DNA from: Spatholobus suberectus
Taxonomy: Eukaryota > Streptophyta > Magnoliopsida > Fabales > Fabaceae
DNA length: 64,000 bases
Reading direction: 5' to 3'
NCBI GenBank assembly: GCA_004329165.1
Contig: QUWT01000022.1
Span: 613,930-677,929 of the forward strand
The position numbers and the translations under genes were made by a program. Positions 34,132 to 47,099 of this stretch are shown here, piece by piece (the stretch's first letter is position 1; each line of letters opens with the position of its first letter). Under the pieces are notes generated by a model. That model ran no database searches. It was not told the DNA's origin and was given only the letters and a program-made list of their open reading frames with translations.

Positions 34132-34440
34132 TGCACCGCATTCTCGTGAATATCAACACCTTCGATACCACGTACTCATAACAACAATGCATAGGTGCAT
34201 TACAAACAACTCATCATAAATAGACATTGATGGCAACCTATATCAACAACTGCTTATCATTCACACCCAGATTAGCCTTTATCAATAGTTTCACAACAAA
34301 ATCAATATGCCATCAAGTCATAATTATTCACCAAGTCATGGCTTTTGCTACTTTTACCAAGAAACTCTTTTAGTCCAACTTTTATCAAGTCTTATATATT
34401 AATATTATTTTTGTATTTAAAATATTAAAATATTAAAGAA
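34132..34440 (-). mobile_element. Continuation of G 5' LTR (probable)
   Basis: It starts with the TGCAC duplicate flanking A2, so it must continue the sequence interrupted at 16877. It is AC-rich and non-coding. The far boundary is unclear: an AT-rich stretch at 34395-34440 leads into an Athila-type frame of opposite strand. Some of 38122-38640 may be more of the same LTR. Confidence 0.6.
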
Positions 34441-34463
34441 TATTAAAGTTAAATAAGAAAGTA

Positions 34464-34877
34464 ATGTTCTTCTCTATTTTTAAGAAGTTGAGTATGCAAG
34501 AGCCCCAACCTACTAAAATATCTCTTCAGTTGGTTGATAGGTCTATAGCTCACCTTAGAGGAATAGTGGAAAATGTGTTAGTCAAGGTTGGCAAGTTCAT
34601 TTTCCTTGCTGACTTTATGGTGTTGGATATGGAAGAGGATGAGGACATCCCAATCATTTTAGCGCGACCTTTCCTCAATACAAGAGATGCTTTGATAGAA
34701 GTCCAACAGAGGAAGTTGATCTTTAGACTTGATAATGAAGAGGTGGTTTTTAAAGTCTTAGACTCCTTGAAGAAGCCCTTTTCTTTTGCTTCTTTCAATT
34801 TTGTACAAAGTAAAGATATGGCAAAGGCTTCAAAATGTTCAAGGCTAACTACAAGCCAAACATATCAGCCTCCTTGA
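34464..34877 (+). pseudogene. Athila/Tat-type gypsy protease fragment
   Basis: The 137-codon open frame matches the part of the Athila/Tat polyprotein that follows the protease active site: EPQPTKISLQLVDRSIAH, FIFLADFMVLDMEEDEDIPI and IILARPFLNTRDALIEVQ are all characteristic. The catalytic D-L/S-G-A motif that should precede it is absent, so the fragment is truncated on its left. After the frame ends, the sequence jumps directly to the 3' end of the internal region; RT, RNase H and integrase are missing. The element is therefore deleted at both ends of pol and cannot move on its own. The strand is plus, opposite to G. Confidence 0.85.
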
Positions 34878-36580
34878 AAACTGAACCCTAGTAGGTTCCG
34901 TCAGGATCGTGACGTTAAACAAGTGCTTCCAAAAGGCAACCTATGTTAGTTATTTTATTTTATTTTATTCTCTTCCATTTTCTTTACTCTTTAGTTTTTT
35001 TATCTCTTTTTTTTTCTTTTCTCTATTGGTGCTTTCTCACTTGATTTGGTTGCTTAAGTACTTTTAAGCCATGTTCTAGAGATGTGTAGCAACCACAACA
35101 ACACTTTACCTTTCCCCTTATTAGAGATGATGCTATAGGTGATCACTGAGGTAGTTACTAATGGTGGCCTTGTGTTGCTAAGATTGGACTATATTCCAAA
35201 CAAGTCCTTCTTTCTCTATTTTACTTTGTTACTTTTTTCCCATGCATATTGGTCTGCTGAACTATTTTCTATGTGTTGATGTGATGATTAGGTGATCCCT
35301 TTGCTTCATCTTTTATTTAAGCATTATTATTGACTATTGCCTACTACAATGTGCTTTGTAAATTTAAGTTGTCACTCCACTGTGTATGTCACGTACAATT
35401 TGATACACATGATCCTTCAAAGTATTGCTTGTTAACAATTGATAGTCTTGAATCTATCTATGGTTTGTGGTTTCTTTACTCTCATCCGTGTGTGAGAATT
35501 GGGCCTATATAGATATTTTTTATTCAGTGTGTTTTCTTCTTTACATGTTATTTTCTTCAAAACTTGACTTGATTCTTATTTTTATCACTTGATTTGTTCA
35601 CACACATATGATAAAGGCATATTTCTTTTTCTTGAGCTAGGGCCAAATATTAGCCACCCTATTAATTTATCCTTTGCTGGTCCCTTTGAGCCTGATTCCA
35701 TCTGTTCTATGAATTACTTTATTATAAGCCCAAAAGTGAAAAACAATTTTGTCCATCTTGATTGAAATTAAGGGACCTGCTCTTACATGCTACATGTGGT
35801 TGAATTCTAAGTTTGAGGTTGTTTGAGGACAAGCAACGATGTAAGTTTGGGGTAAGAGTACAGTAACATTAAACTTTTTCTGTTTATATATATATATATA
35901 TGTAAATGAACAAAAAACAAAACAAAAGAAAAGAAAAAAAAGGGAAAATTTTAAAAACAAAGAAAGAAAAAAAAAGAAATACAATTTTTCTTTGCATTTA
36001 TGTTTTCTATTACTGTAAACAAATGGGGATGAAAAGTTGGCAAGCAAAAATATTAATGCTAAAGAATGAACAGTAATGATGAAATGACTAAAATTATACT
36101 TATAGTAGTTCCTTAATTTCAATAACTTAGCCTAGTTCCAAACATTCCTACCCACCGGTGACCTTAGCCTTATTACAACCTAGAAAGACCTCTTGAGTGT
36201 GTGCACTTGTTTTGTAATATTAATTTTAGACTCTTATCAAGCATACGAAAGGAATAACATATGATGATGTTGAGTGTGAACAGAATCCAAATATTGGTGA
36301 GTTGAGTAAAAATAGTTGATCTTGAAGAGAGTAAAGCAAGTAGAGAGTGCAGCCAGGAGATTTACTATCTTATGTTAACTTGTTTTGTTCTTGGAGGTAA
36401 TTGTGACTCTTAAGACTAAGTTGGCTAAATATATGTGTGAGACTATTTTGAAGAAAAGGGCAACTATTAATTGTGATTGACTGAAAATGTATTTGAATTG
36501 AGGCTCAAGGAAATGCTTCAACCACTTTTGTGTAAATTATTTCTTGTTTGAGGACAAGCAAAATTTTAAGTTTGGGGTAG
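34878..36580 (+). mobile_element. 3' non-coding internal region of Athila/Tat-type element
   Basis: It contains GACGTTAAACAAGTGCTTCC (34911-34930), a motif near the end of pol in Athila-like elements. Two copies of TTTGAGGACAAGCAA followed by TAAGTTTGGGGTA lie at about 35822 and 36547; the second abuts the LTR and serves as the polypurine tract region. There is a (TA)n run at about 35887. No credible coding frame. Confidence 0.75.
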
Positions 36581-38121
36581 TGATAAGTCTACATTTTATG
36601 TAGATTTATAAAGCAAGTTCACATGATTTTTGCATTTGCTCATAAGAAATTTGTGAGAAAATAAATCATTAATGAAGAATTTCATGTGATGTCCTTTTCT
36701 AAGCTTTTTATTTAAAATCACATTAATTACCTTAATTTTGTTGGATTTTATGAAGGAAGTTAATTGAGCAAAGAAAGAACATATAGTCCACAGGCATAGA
36801 GGAGTATTATACTTATCAAAGTGAACTTTAAAGAAGCAAGAACCAAGGTGAGGATTACAAAAGAAGCCTATAAGCACAAGAACAGGCCAAAAAGGAGACT
36901 TGAAGTGCACAAGGCCGCACCCACCAGGCAGGCTCTATAAGCCTCCGGTGAGCCTTGCTCTGGAGGTATCTCACCTGGCATGTTGTGTAGCCCGTCCGAC
37001 AAGTTAGCACGCCCGACACCAAAATGGAACGAATTCCTTCCGAAAAATCACCCATAGGTTTCCAACCTCGCTAGGTGGGTTTGAGGTCCAACTTTTAATT
37101 TTATTTTAATTTTTAATGGGCCTAAATTGTGGGAAATGGATTGGGTTAAGCCTCCTGCTCCAGAATTTTGAAATTATATTACAAATAGCAAGAAGCAAAA
37201 CACAATGGAATTATCTCTATCGTATCTTTACTCCTTCCCCAATTTTTCTTTTTATCGTTGGCTTTTAAAGAAGGATTCTTGGAAGGCAATACGATACTCA
37301 GAGTTAGAGACTGGGGAAAAACCTTTCCTTGTTAATGATTTCTTCTTCTCTTTCCTCTGATGTATTTCTTTAAAATTATGATTTCTCTTCTTGCCATGAG
37401 TAGCTAAATTCCTTGTTAGAGTTATGGTGTACATAGTGTTTGGAACCCTTAAATGTTTAATTTTAATTGAATTCTTATTTTTATTCAGTCAATTAGATTA
37501 TTCTACTATTTTGATTTTCTTACTTGGAATTGATCGTCCTTAGTATGCTTTGAATTGATTAATTGAATGGCGTCCATATTGCAATTAATTGGTTGATCTG
37601 TTGGGTAATCAAATTAGATTTTGTTGTATGATTAACCTTCATTCCTAATTTTTAATTGGATTAAATAATAAATTAATCCCCCCCCCCTTTATTTCTCATG
37701 CCTTCCTATGGTTTTAATATCTCATATAATCAATTGGAAAAATAACCTAGAAAGAACTATTGCAATTTATGACCAACAATTGACAATAAAATGTGTAAGG
37801 GAATATTGGTAATTAACGAATAGTATGAGGTTCAGGTAGAATTAGATGTGAAGAAACTTAAAATCATGAAGGAAACCATAACCCTAAGCCTATTTTCATT
37901 TGAATTTTTTCCCTACTTGCCACTACTTGTTTTACAATTCTTATTACAAGTTTATCATTATTGAATCAACCTACTACCTATTTAATTTCACCTAAACAAT
38001 ATAGAATCTCTGGAAACTGGTAATCACCATTTAGTCCTTTGGGTTCGATATCGAGGCTCACATCCTTTTGTTACTACTGCAATAAAGGTATGCTTGCCCT
38101 TGAGCATATTTTAGCACATCA
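36581..38121 (+). repeat. 3' LTR of Athila/Tat-type element
   Basis: TGATAAGTCTAC...TTAGCACATCA, 1541 bp, immediately after a GTTTGGGGTAG purine tract. A GC-rich word block lies at about 36912-37075 (CACCAGGCAGGC and relatives). No 5' LTR is in the window, consistent with truncation on the left. Confidence 0.8.
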
Positions 38122-39340
38122 AACAACTCGTGTCACAAAAATAAATGAGTTAGAAACAATGCATATGTTACACAGATAAACCATAAGTGCATACCACAAT
38201 GCAATTGGAACAAAAATAGTAACAAGCATACCACTTCTTACTTAGCCCTACACAACAAAATATCAATCAAATGTAAAAGACAAATTTTCCCCCAAAAAAG
38301 ATTCCCCAATACCATGAGCATAATAAAATAGGGACCACACCAACAAAACACTATTTGCCTATTTTATAACATAGGAAAAAAAATGCAATTAGCTTGCCTT
38401 CCGAAAGATACGCAACACAAAAGATTTCACCCTAATGTCTTTTCTTCAACTTTCGCAAGCCTTCATCTAGAAACCCAAATTCAAGACACACATTCAAGGA
38501 GAATCATGAAGAGACATTTTAATCAGAGAGACCACATGTGCAAAGTGTGTAAGGTGTGGGGTAAAAAAATAGAGGTTAAGTTAAATTCGTAAAGCAAAAA
38601 TGAAATTTTCATCTCTGCATCTATGGCATACACATGGACCAACATTATTAGATCTTAGGTGATAATTAATGTGCCATATCACCTCCTCTAACAAAGTTAA
38701 CTAACATCCATCCATGTTGGGCAAACATGAAAAACATGGTCTAAATTCAAAGGTATTTTTTGAATTAAATCCTTATCAGAGACTAAAGTGAGAACGACGT
38801 ACCGATTCAAAGACTAATTTAATGATTTACTCTTTTTTTTAATACAAATTGAAAGTGGATATTAATTTGACCCCTTATAAAAGTATGAAATGACATCAAT
38901 TTAGTTTTAAAAGGATGATTTTGATGTGACTTTTCAATTTTCAATGTCACATATCTTTCAAAGATCCACGTGATGTCAACTTTACCTTTTAGGAACTAAA
39001 TATTTGCAAGAAAAGATGTTATTCATTGTTAATTTTATTTATTCTGGCTTGATACATAATTTCTTCTTCATATAGATAGATATAGGATCTTTGGAGGAAT
39101 TATTTAAAAGTACATTTTGTGAAACAACCCTTCCTATCTGATAGAAAAGGATCCCATGATCTTGAACTGATCTTACTTGAGATCACAAATCCCAAGTTTG
39201 TCTAAGAAGAACAAATCAAATTATATTTGATTAAATATGTCGTTGTTTTTCATCTTTTTCTAACTTGTACATAATAATAAAGAAAACTATCCATTCTAAC
39301 CAAAATAAGATCTTAGAAATACAAATATCAACAAGTGAGG
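38122..39340. other. Unassigned repetitive sequence
   Basis: No gene recognised. The part up to about 38640 resembles LTR leader sequence and might continue G's LTR. From about 38750 to 39000 there are phrases typical of plant transposon debris (for example GACTAATTTAATGATTTAC). I could define no ends or duplications. Confidence 0.4.
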
Positions 39341-40408
39341 GATACAAAAACTCACTCCCTATAGTTAGTCACCATATACATCATGTAAATAAAAAATAAA
39401 CAACATAAAGGAATATCAATTCCTCTAAGGAACAAAATAAGAGAAAGAATCCTCCAAGCTTGTTACATCTTGCCATTGGCTAAAGCGAGACATCATCGTA
39501 GACTGAGAGAAGATAGATCTGCTAAAATCTCATATCTGCTCCCATGCCAATAACGTGATTATCACAGGCATAAACCACATGTGCAAACAACGTAAGGGTA
39601 AGCTTACTTGGAATAATAAACATATAGTATGAAGGAAAAGTAATAGGAAAATCTCTCAATCATATATCAATAATCAAATAAAATAATAACAACAACAACA
39701 GTACCACCATTACAACAACAACGACATTAGCAACACCTTTACCACCACCACCACCAATCATAATAACGAGAAGTAATAATGGTTACATCAGCAACCCCTC
39801 CATCACTCACAACACAACCACAACAATAACAACAGCCACAACAATAAAAACAACCACAACAACCAAGTAACAACAGCAACACTACCACCACCACCAACAA
39901 CATTAACTATAGAAGAAAACTTCATTCACATATAAAATTCCATAATATATGGTCACATCCTATAATAGTGATATCAATCACCATGCCAATGCATGAAGAC
40001 ACGACTCTTGAGAGATTTACTACATTTTGGGCAATCAGTCAGCTCTTACCCCTTACCATGGCCTTCCAAGCACCATTCAAGAATTGCCAAAACTCTAATC
40101 TAACCATAAGCTTAGTGGTGTGTTAGAATAAGTGAATGTGGGTGATGGTTTACTGTGACACAAAGCCTACACTACCTTGGTCCTATACGGAATTACCCAT
40201 TCACTCATCCCCAAGGCCTATCTTTCCGCCCTTACGTCTTATCTAGGCACTAGGTTAGAGGCACATTTAAGTCGCAACTCCTGTTAACTAGCCAACTTAT
40301 ATGCCTACCCACACATAGCTTGAGGCCTGCATTATCTTAGCTAACAGCATATGCATGAAAATACATGAATCACAATAACAACAACTCAAACACAACCAGT
40401 CATCAATA

Positions 40409-40411
<3 letters not shown>

Positions 40412-40454
<43 letters not shown>

Positions 40455-40475
40455 TATATATATATATATGTACAC
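40412..40475. repeat. (TA)n-rich microsatellite
   Basis: TA/TG-rich run within D3, absent from D1 at this length. Confidence 0.9.
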
Positions 40476-41279
40476 ATATATATCATGATAACATATGGCC
40501 TACTCAGCACCACCTGTGGTCCAACGGTCATTATCAATCCCATGCAAGCCCAATCCAACCACTTGCATGGTCAACAGGTAAGGCTCCGTCCAAGCAGCAT
40601 ATACCTTATGAGGCAACTCACACATCTTAGGTGAGGTCTTATCTAAGCAACCAACACCCTTTGTAAGATATCTCACCATCACAACACACTGCAACTAATG
40701 GAGGCTCTACCTGAGTAACCTTTCACTCAGCTACCATTTTCCAACAATTTATGAAACAAATTCCAAACAATAATAAAGAAGACTAAGAGTCAGTTTGGAA
40801 AACCATTTGAACATCCAATTATCTCAAAATATATATTTGACAACCATAGGAGTTAATAAAGTCATCGCACATAATCACAACAATATAATACAACTAGTGG
40901 AGGTCCTATCCTAACAACCCTCTACTTCCACAACATATCCAACATTTTAACAATTTATGAAGACAACATCATCACAAACCAACAACAACATCACGACCAG
41001 CAACAACGTCACAAACCATTAACAATATCACATACAAACGATAACATCACTCATACACATTCATCATATAACAATGCCAATACCCTCAAAAATCAAGCAT
41101 ATGAGATGAATTTGTCTTTCTTATGAAGTTGAAACACTTTCCCAAAGTTCCCAATTATCACACCTAACATTAAATCATTGACAATTAATCTCATCTTTAT
41201 TTTTCTTAAAGTTTTGACCTTAATGGTCCATGCTCAGCACCATAAAATTAGCACCAAGCACCTCAAAAATAGGAAAGAA

Positions 41280-41550
41280 TAAGAGACCTCATCACATAGC
41301 GCCACGAGACTATCGCCCAGCACCAACATAACAAAGGGGGTCTGCCATTTTGTCGCCCAACGCCATATAACTATCACCCAACACCAACATCACAAAGAGA
41401 ATCAGGTATTTTGTTGCCCAGCACCAAAATCCGTCACTATAGAAAATTTTTTTGTCTCTAAACTCCAATTCCGTCACTAAACGACAGCACTCCAAACAAC
41501 ATTTCTTTTAGCTATCGCCCCGCGATAGAAACTAGCACCCAGCACCATAC
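41280..41550 (-). repeat. Word cassette of D3: TCGCCCAGCACCA repeats
   Basis: Dispersed TCGCCCAGCACCA, TCGCCCAACGCC and ATCACCCAACACC words, in the slot that holds AATCGATTAT in D1 and CACTGAGCGA in D5. Confidence 0.75.
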
Positions 41551-42378
41551 TGCAATTTTTGTAGTTTGAGGGTAGATGAATCCAATCATTTTTGACAAAA
41601 TCAAACAATACCGAGCATCACAAAATAATTCTGGTTACTTTTAATACCTTTCCAACCCATTATACAACAATAAATTACCAAGATTTTGTTCCAAACCCAT
41701 TCTCTTTTTAGATTTTAGAGTTTTTCCCAAAAACACATTTCATCACAACTCACACCCACAATCCATATTTGGACCAACCTAAGCTAAGATTCACACACAA
41801 TCGTGTTCATACATCACAAATCTAACAAGTGTGAGCTTTCCTTGCCTCTTAGAGACTCCAAAACTAGAATTAATGGAAGAAGAGAGAAAGGAAACTTGAA
41901 CTTTTTAAGCCAAACTTTGAGGAGAACCTTCAAGAAGATGAACAACCACCGTTCTACTGGTTGGAGTTAAGGAAATAGATGGAAGAGAGAGCTTAGAGAG
42001 ATTGGGAGGAAGAAACTTGAAAGAAGCAAAAGTAAGGGAGAGAGGAGGGTCATCCTCTTTATATAGAGGATGGCCCAAAAGCCTATGGCCCACCAAGGCC
42101 TAACTCCCGCCTCCGTACACTCCTAGGCTCAAAACTAACTGAGTTCCACTATTTCCTCACCAAAACAACTAAGATAAAATCAACAACAACATTTGGCTCT
42201 AACAACTTTTTCTCAAATTCTTCTAATCATGTTAAAGTCTCCAAGACAATACAACATAAACAACAACAACACTTCCACAATTTATTTATTACATCTTATT
42301 TACAAAAAAAAAAAATTGCTTTCGACTTTTTATTATTAAACTACTATATAACACATTAGGAAAACACTGGAGGTTACA

Positions 42379-42965
42379 TCTATAGTGAATTTTTTTGTAT
42401 AATACTAATCGATAGGCCCTCATTGGTAAGTGCTACAAGAACTCATACGTTTAAGCCCATCGTTGTGGACTTGAATCCATTAGTATGGAACATTTTCTTT
42501 TCCAAGTGAAATCCCCTAGCATATGAATGAGTGAAAAAGTGTTTTCGTTGTTGTGGAATAAGAAGCTTTCGTATCTTAATACATGTATTTAATTTATTTG
42601 GAGCTATTAAAGCTAGATCTACTTTTTGGGGAATATGAGTCGAAGCAATAACAAGAATATTTCTAGTGGAATATCTTGCACAATCCCTGGAGAGATAGTT
42701 TACTAAAAGACCGAGAGATAAGTAATTCGACTCATTCACATCCAGATCATGAATGTTTGGAATCCATATTATGCAAAGAGACATTGCTTTTACTAATTGG
42801 AATTGAAAGGTAACATGACATCGGTCTATTTTTAGCATCATATCCATAGTTAGCATATTCATCATAGTTAGATGCTCCAGCTCCATATCAAGGTCACGGT
42901 TGATATCATCATTATCGTCAATATTGTCACTATCATTAATAAAAAAACCCTTAGGCCAACTTGTT
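42379..42965 (-). pseudogene. ycf2: Plastid ycf2 fragment in the nuclear genome (NUPT)
   Basis: On the minus strand, a 147-codon open frame (42886-42443) is a clear piece of the plastid Ycf2 protein, the large plastid-encoded FtsH-related ATPase-like protein. Recognisable motifs include IIWIPNIHDLDVNESNYL, ILVIASTHIPQKVD, LIAPNKLNTCIKIR and KKMFHTNGF. Homology extends past the stop to about 42379 (a TGA replaces the CGA of the usual VRDLVALTNE continuation) and upstream to about 42965 (the Asp-rich stretch before MELE). It is only a few percent of ycf2 with no plastid neighbours, so it is an old nuclear transfer with point changes. D3 abuts its 3' side and may have cut it. Confidence 0.92.
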
Positions 42966-43939
42966 GTACAAATACATCTGTAATCACTTCAAAAACAAGC
43001 CAACATGATTTAGTAACTCATAGATAAATGATTACATTTATCTTTCATATTTTTTCCCATTTAGAAAAAAATAAGGAACAAGTACTTGAGATTCTTATTT
43101 ATTCTTGAATAGATGAATGCTCTTTTACTTTAATCTTATCTAAATAGTAAATACAACCTTAATCTAGCTTTACTCTACAAAAAATTGAAACATTGTAACA
43201 TTATTTATATTTTCTTTTTCTTCTTTGGTAGGTTCTGCAAAAATTATCCTTGACCTATTTCGTGGAACAAGCACCATAGGTCTGACACTTGCGAGAACGA
43301 GTATCTTAGCTTCATCTAGTTCTATGACTATGAAGTTTTTCCTCAACCTTTTTCTGGTAGTTTTTTTGTTACCTGTCTTGTTTAGACAAATGAAGGTTTA
43401 AGATTTGCATTCTCTAGCTTTTAGCTCTAGACTTCAAGATACAATTTCCATGACAAGAAAACTAACTTAGCTCTATTTTAGGTACTCACATGTTAATCAT
43501 ATATTTTCTTCACACTAACTAATCCCTCATACCTCATTGTGCTTTTTAGTTGATTATGTTAACTTTTAGTTGTTTGTCATTATGCTATTAAGTTGATTAT
43601 GCTATCTTTTTGGTTGTTTGCCATTATGCCATTTAGAGTATTTGATGAATAGATAATAAATATAAAATTGAATATTAGAAGACTATGAAAATTTTCAGAA
43701 ACTTTAGAATAAATACTCTTAGCCACCCTTAAGATACTAAAGCATGCCTATAGAAAATGAGGTACTGATATGAACCCAAAACAAAGAAAAAATTAAAAGA
43801 ATACTTTTATTAATAAGAACAGGCAAACAATTTGTCCTCCATGGATTTTCCCTTCTACAATAAACCCACTACTCTACTCCCTTAATGTTTCTTAATGTGA
43901 ATGCCCCTTGCCCTTGTGACCTTCTATTTATACAAAAAA
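42966..43939. other. Unassigned AT-rich sequence
   Basis: No gene, element ends or further plastid homology recognised. Confidence 0.4.
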
Positions 43940-44460
43940 AGACTAATTGCCACTAATTTCTCAATTTCATTTTTCTGCAAATGAGGATATCTATAAGGTC
44001 TTACATTGATGGGATCTACACAAGCTCTGAGCGGAATCTTTTGATCTACCTCTCTTTTAAGGGCAAGCCTTTTGGTGAGTTACAAAGTGAGGCATACTTC
44101 CGTAATAGTTATTATATCTACATCATTTGCTGAGGAGAGATATTAACTGCCTTCTTTTTTTCATCCTTTAATTCATCTTTTTCATCCTCCACTTCTACCT
44201 CTTGAAGACCCATAACTTTATGGCAGATTCAATTTCAAATATTTTCAATAATGCTTTGGAGGATATAGCCTTAGTTAAGCTACGATTTCCTTTCACCTCC
44301 ATAGCTCTTCCTTTATGTATAAAGGTCATCGATAAGGTGCCCCAATTAGTATTGACATTCCCTAGTGTAGCCAGCAATGCAATCCCCCAAATTACATCTA
44401 CTCCCCCCAAGCGAAAGACAGAGAAGTCACTAGTAAAGTTGTGTCCAACCAATGCTTTAG
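43940..44460 (-). pseudogene. Ty3/gypsy protease-RT fragment
   Basis: The minus strand from 44460 reads GHNFTSDFSVFRLGGVDVIW and ATLGNVNTNWGTLSM, the C-terminal half of a gypsy retropepsin and its linker. After stops and a frameshift it continues with GLPLKREVDQKI, PINVRPYRYPHLQKNEIEK, the conserved start of gypsy RT. It breaks off at about 43940. It is a different lineage from G, whose RT starts APYRMASNEL. No LTR or TSD is visible; it is an old fragment. Confidence 0.85.
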
Positions 44461-45100
44461 AAAATCAGATTAGTCATTGAATTGGTTAAAGTACTGATTT
44501 AATATTCAATGGTTGAATTGTAATTAAACAGCAATTAAACTAGTATTGATAAAATAGTATTATTTTAGTTTTTTAATATAATATATGAAATCATGTCAAT
44601 AATTATCTATTAAACTTTTAATTATACAATTACTTCATTGCTAATAAAGCAAAAATATTAAAGCCTGGTTCTCGTATTTTAGAATTACTTCATTAAACTT
44701 GTTCATTTTTAAAGCCTTGGTTCTCAATCTCAAATACCTATCTCGTTCACCAGACAAAAAGAAAAACCAAAATATCTTTTATTATTAAACGCCTTCACAT
44801 TTATTGCTTTTTTTGGTGAAATTCATATTTATTGCTATTAGTCATATCTTTCACACAACATTTGGTAGAGGAAAAAGAAATAAAGGAAGAGGAAGTAAAA
44901 AAGAAGTGGAGAGAAAAAAATAAGAAATGTAGTAAAAATAGAGGATGTGTAGTTGAAAAGAAATAAAAAGAAAATAGAATGAAAGTGTACTTTTTGACTT
45001 TTTTTTGGTTTGAATTAAAACAAGGAAAGAAATTAGCTTATTAATAAAATACATATATTCTTGTAGCTGACACATTATTTTTAGACCTATAACCACCATG
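44461..45100. other. Unassigned AT-rich sequence
   Basis: Nothing recognised apart from A/T-rich simple sequence. Confidence 0.4.
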
Positions 45101-45103
45101 TAC

Positions 45104-45147
<44 letters not shown>

Positions 45148-45418
45148 GTTATTGTTATTGTTATTGTTATTGCTATTGTTATTGTTGTTATTATTGTTAT
45201 TATTATTATTCTTGTTATTATTATTATTATTATTATTATTGCTATTGTTATTGTTATTTTTATTATTGTTATTATTATTATTGTTATTTTTATTATTATT
45301 GTTATATTGTTATTATTACTATTATTATTGTTATTATTATTATTATTATTGTTGTTGTTGTTGTTGTTGTTATTATTACTATTATTATTGTTATTGTTAT
45401 TATTATTATTATTATGTC
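45101..45418. repeat. Long TTA trinucleotide microsatellite
   Basis: About 318 bp of (TTA)n with regular TTG and TTATTG interruptions. Unlike the arrays in A LTRs it is not inside a recognisable LTR. Confidence 0.93.
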
Positions 45419-47099
45419 GTTGTTCATCCATTTCTTGTCTAATCTACTTTTTCTTTCTTCACTTTTTTGGTTCCAATCTTGTTACTTGTGGTGTTGAAAA
45501 TTGAGATCTAACTTAGGGTTTCATCAGTGCCTAAATGCGAGCTTGGTTTAAATTTCATATTTGCTTAACTACATATGGACTAACTTAGATTTAATTAATT
45601 GTATTTTAATATAAGCCACAAGTTTGTGTGCTAAACAAGATTCTCTAGACTTTTTCTTAATGTTCATATTAATAAAAATCTTTTGATTTAATTTTGAATT
45701 TGTAACGAGAGTTATATTTATTGTAAAATAAATTTTTTCTCTTCCTCCTTTATTTGATGTAAACTAGCAAATATCCTAGCCCTTAAATGTTGCCTTTAAA
45801 CCTAACGTGCAAGGTGTCTAAATAACATTATGCAACTCATTTCTATTTAAGATACAATGTAACCCTAGTGTCTCATCATGCCTTTTACTCTTAATTCATG
45901 TGTCTCAAGCCAGTTTTCATTTTGGAGCCAGCGAAGTCAGAAAATAACATTACTATGAACTACTTTATATTTTTGATTCAGTAATAAGCTTTCGGTCATC
46001 ACAATGAAAAAATTCACAAGCAGTCCAATTAGCAATACAACTTTTATTTTTTGTATTGTGTTTATGACCCTCAAGCTATTGAACTTTAAACTAATCACTC
46101 AATAATTAAATTAGATGACCTGGAATTGCCATGTGAGTGCATGATTATGAGACTACAAATTAGAATGATCTAGCTGCCCTTAATTTCCACTAGCTTCTCG
46201 TTAATGTGCCAACATAAGTGTTCCACTAGTTTGCAAAGTTAGAATTGTTAAAAAAAAATTGTGCTTTGGCATAAGTGTTCTTTGGTTGGTGTGGGAAATT
46301 TCCCTTTTTCTTGTATTGAGCCGTGAGAAACCAAGTTAGACTTGGAATCTTATTTTTCCCTTATACTATAACTCAGAGCTAGAGTTTATAAGGGAAGCTT
46401 GGGATGAAAATTGCCATGGAGAAACTGAGCAACAAGAATGAAGATGATTCCATCGCAATTAGAGATGTTTCCCAAAATGCAAATTGTATTTTAGAAATTT
46501 GTTTCCCAATACATAAAGGGATAAGGCGTGAGCTGTGAATGAGTTTGGGGAGTGACATTTTTGGTTGTAAGTGGTCTTGAAAGATTAGAGAAAAAAAAAT
46601 CTAAACACAACATGGGTTAAGTCCTGTGTGGATTATGATCTAAAATCCAATAATAAGTTGTGAACACCAAATTTCGTTTAGATAATCAAAAGTAAAAACA
46701 TAAAAAAGTAATAAAGTTCAAAAAAATAGGAAAAACAAATGACAATAAATAAATCAATATCCGAAAAGTCCTTTTTATTATTGTCCTAACCAATTTAAAA
46801 ATAATCTTAAAATTTATTTCTTTAAAATTAGTAACCCAAATTCAAAAAAAAAGGGTGATAAAAAAATCCTTGTTGACCACAATCACTTTTTTAGCACCCT
46901 TAAATCTTTTTTTTTTTTTGTCTAATCTTTTTCACATTTGCCATAGCATAACTAATTTATTAAAAGACAAAATATAACAACCTCACCTCATCTCACAACA
47001 CTAACTCTATGATTTTTTGTCATAACACCTTCACGTGCCACTCAATCCACATTACCTCATGTTACGTAGGCACACACGCACAAATAATAAATAGAGAAA
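45419..47099. other. Unassigned AT-rich intergenic sequence
   Basis: No gene or element ends identified. The segment around 46240-46660 has an ordinary, less repetitive composition and may be unique sequence. Confidence 0.4.

Larger units (their letters stand above)
39341..42378 (-). mobile_element. LTR D3 (family D), truncated on the left
   Basis: Homology to D1 begins at about 39341 (ACTCACTCCCTATAG) and runs to a family D end ...GGAGGTTACA at 42378, next to plastid-derived DNA. The sense is minus: TATATAAAG near 42058-42066. CAA-rich simple sequence lies at 39680-39900 and a TA-rich run at about 40412-40475. The first ~260 bp of the family consensus are missing, so no TSD can be checked. 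Confidence 0.85.

Noticed and set aside
38383..38592. 69-codon ORF as a host gene
   Set aside because: Low-information sequence in what looks like LTR leader; no recognisable domain.
44202..44480. Plus-strand 92-codon ORF
   Set aside because: Antisense shadow of the gypsy protease fragment on the minus strand.
45087..45504. Long open frames of poly-Leu/Tyr and poly-Asn/Ile at microsatellites (also near 8000, 17000, 21500, 25750, 49200, 61800)
   Set aside because: They are simply (TTA)n/(TAA)n read in frames without stops; no start context, domain or conserved codon pattern.
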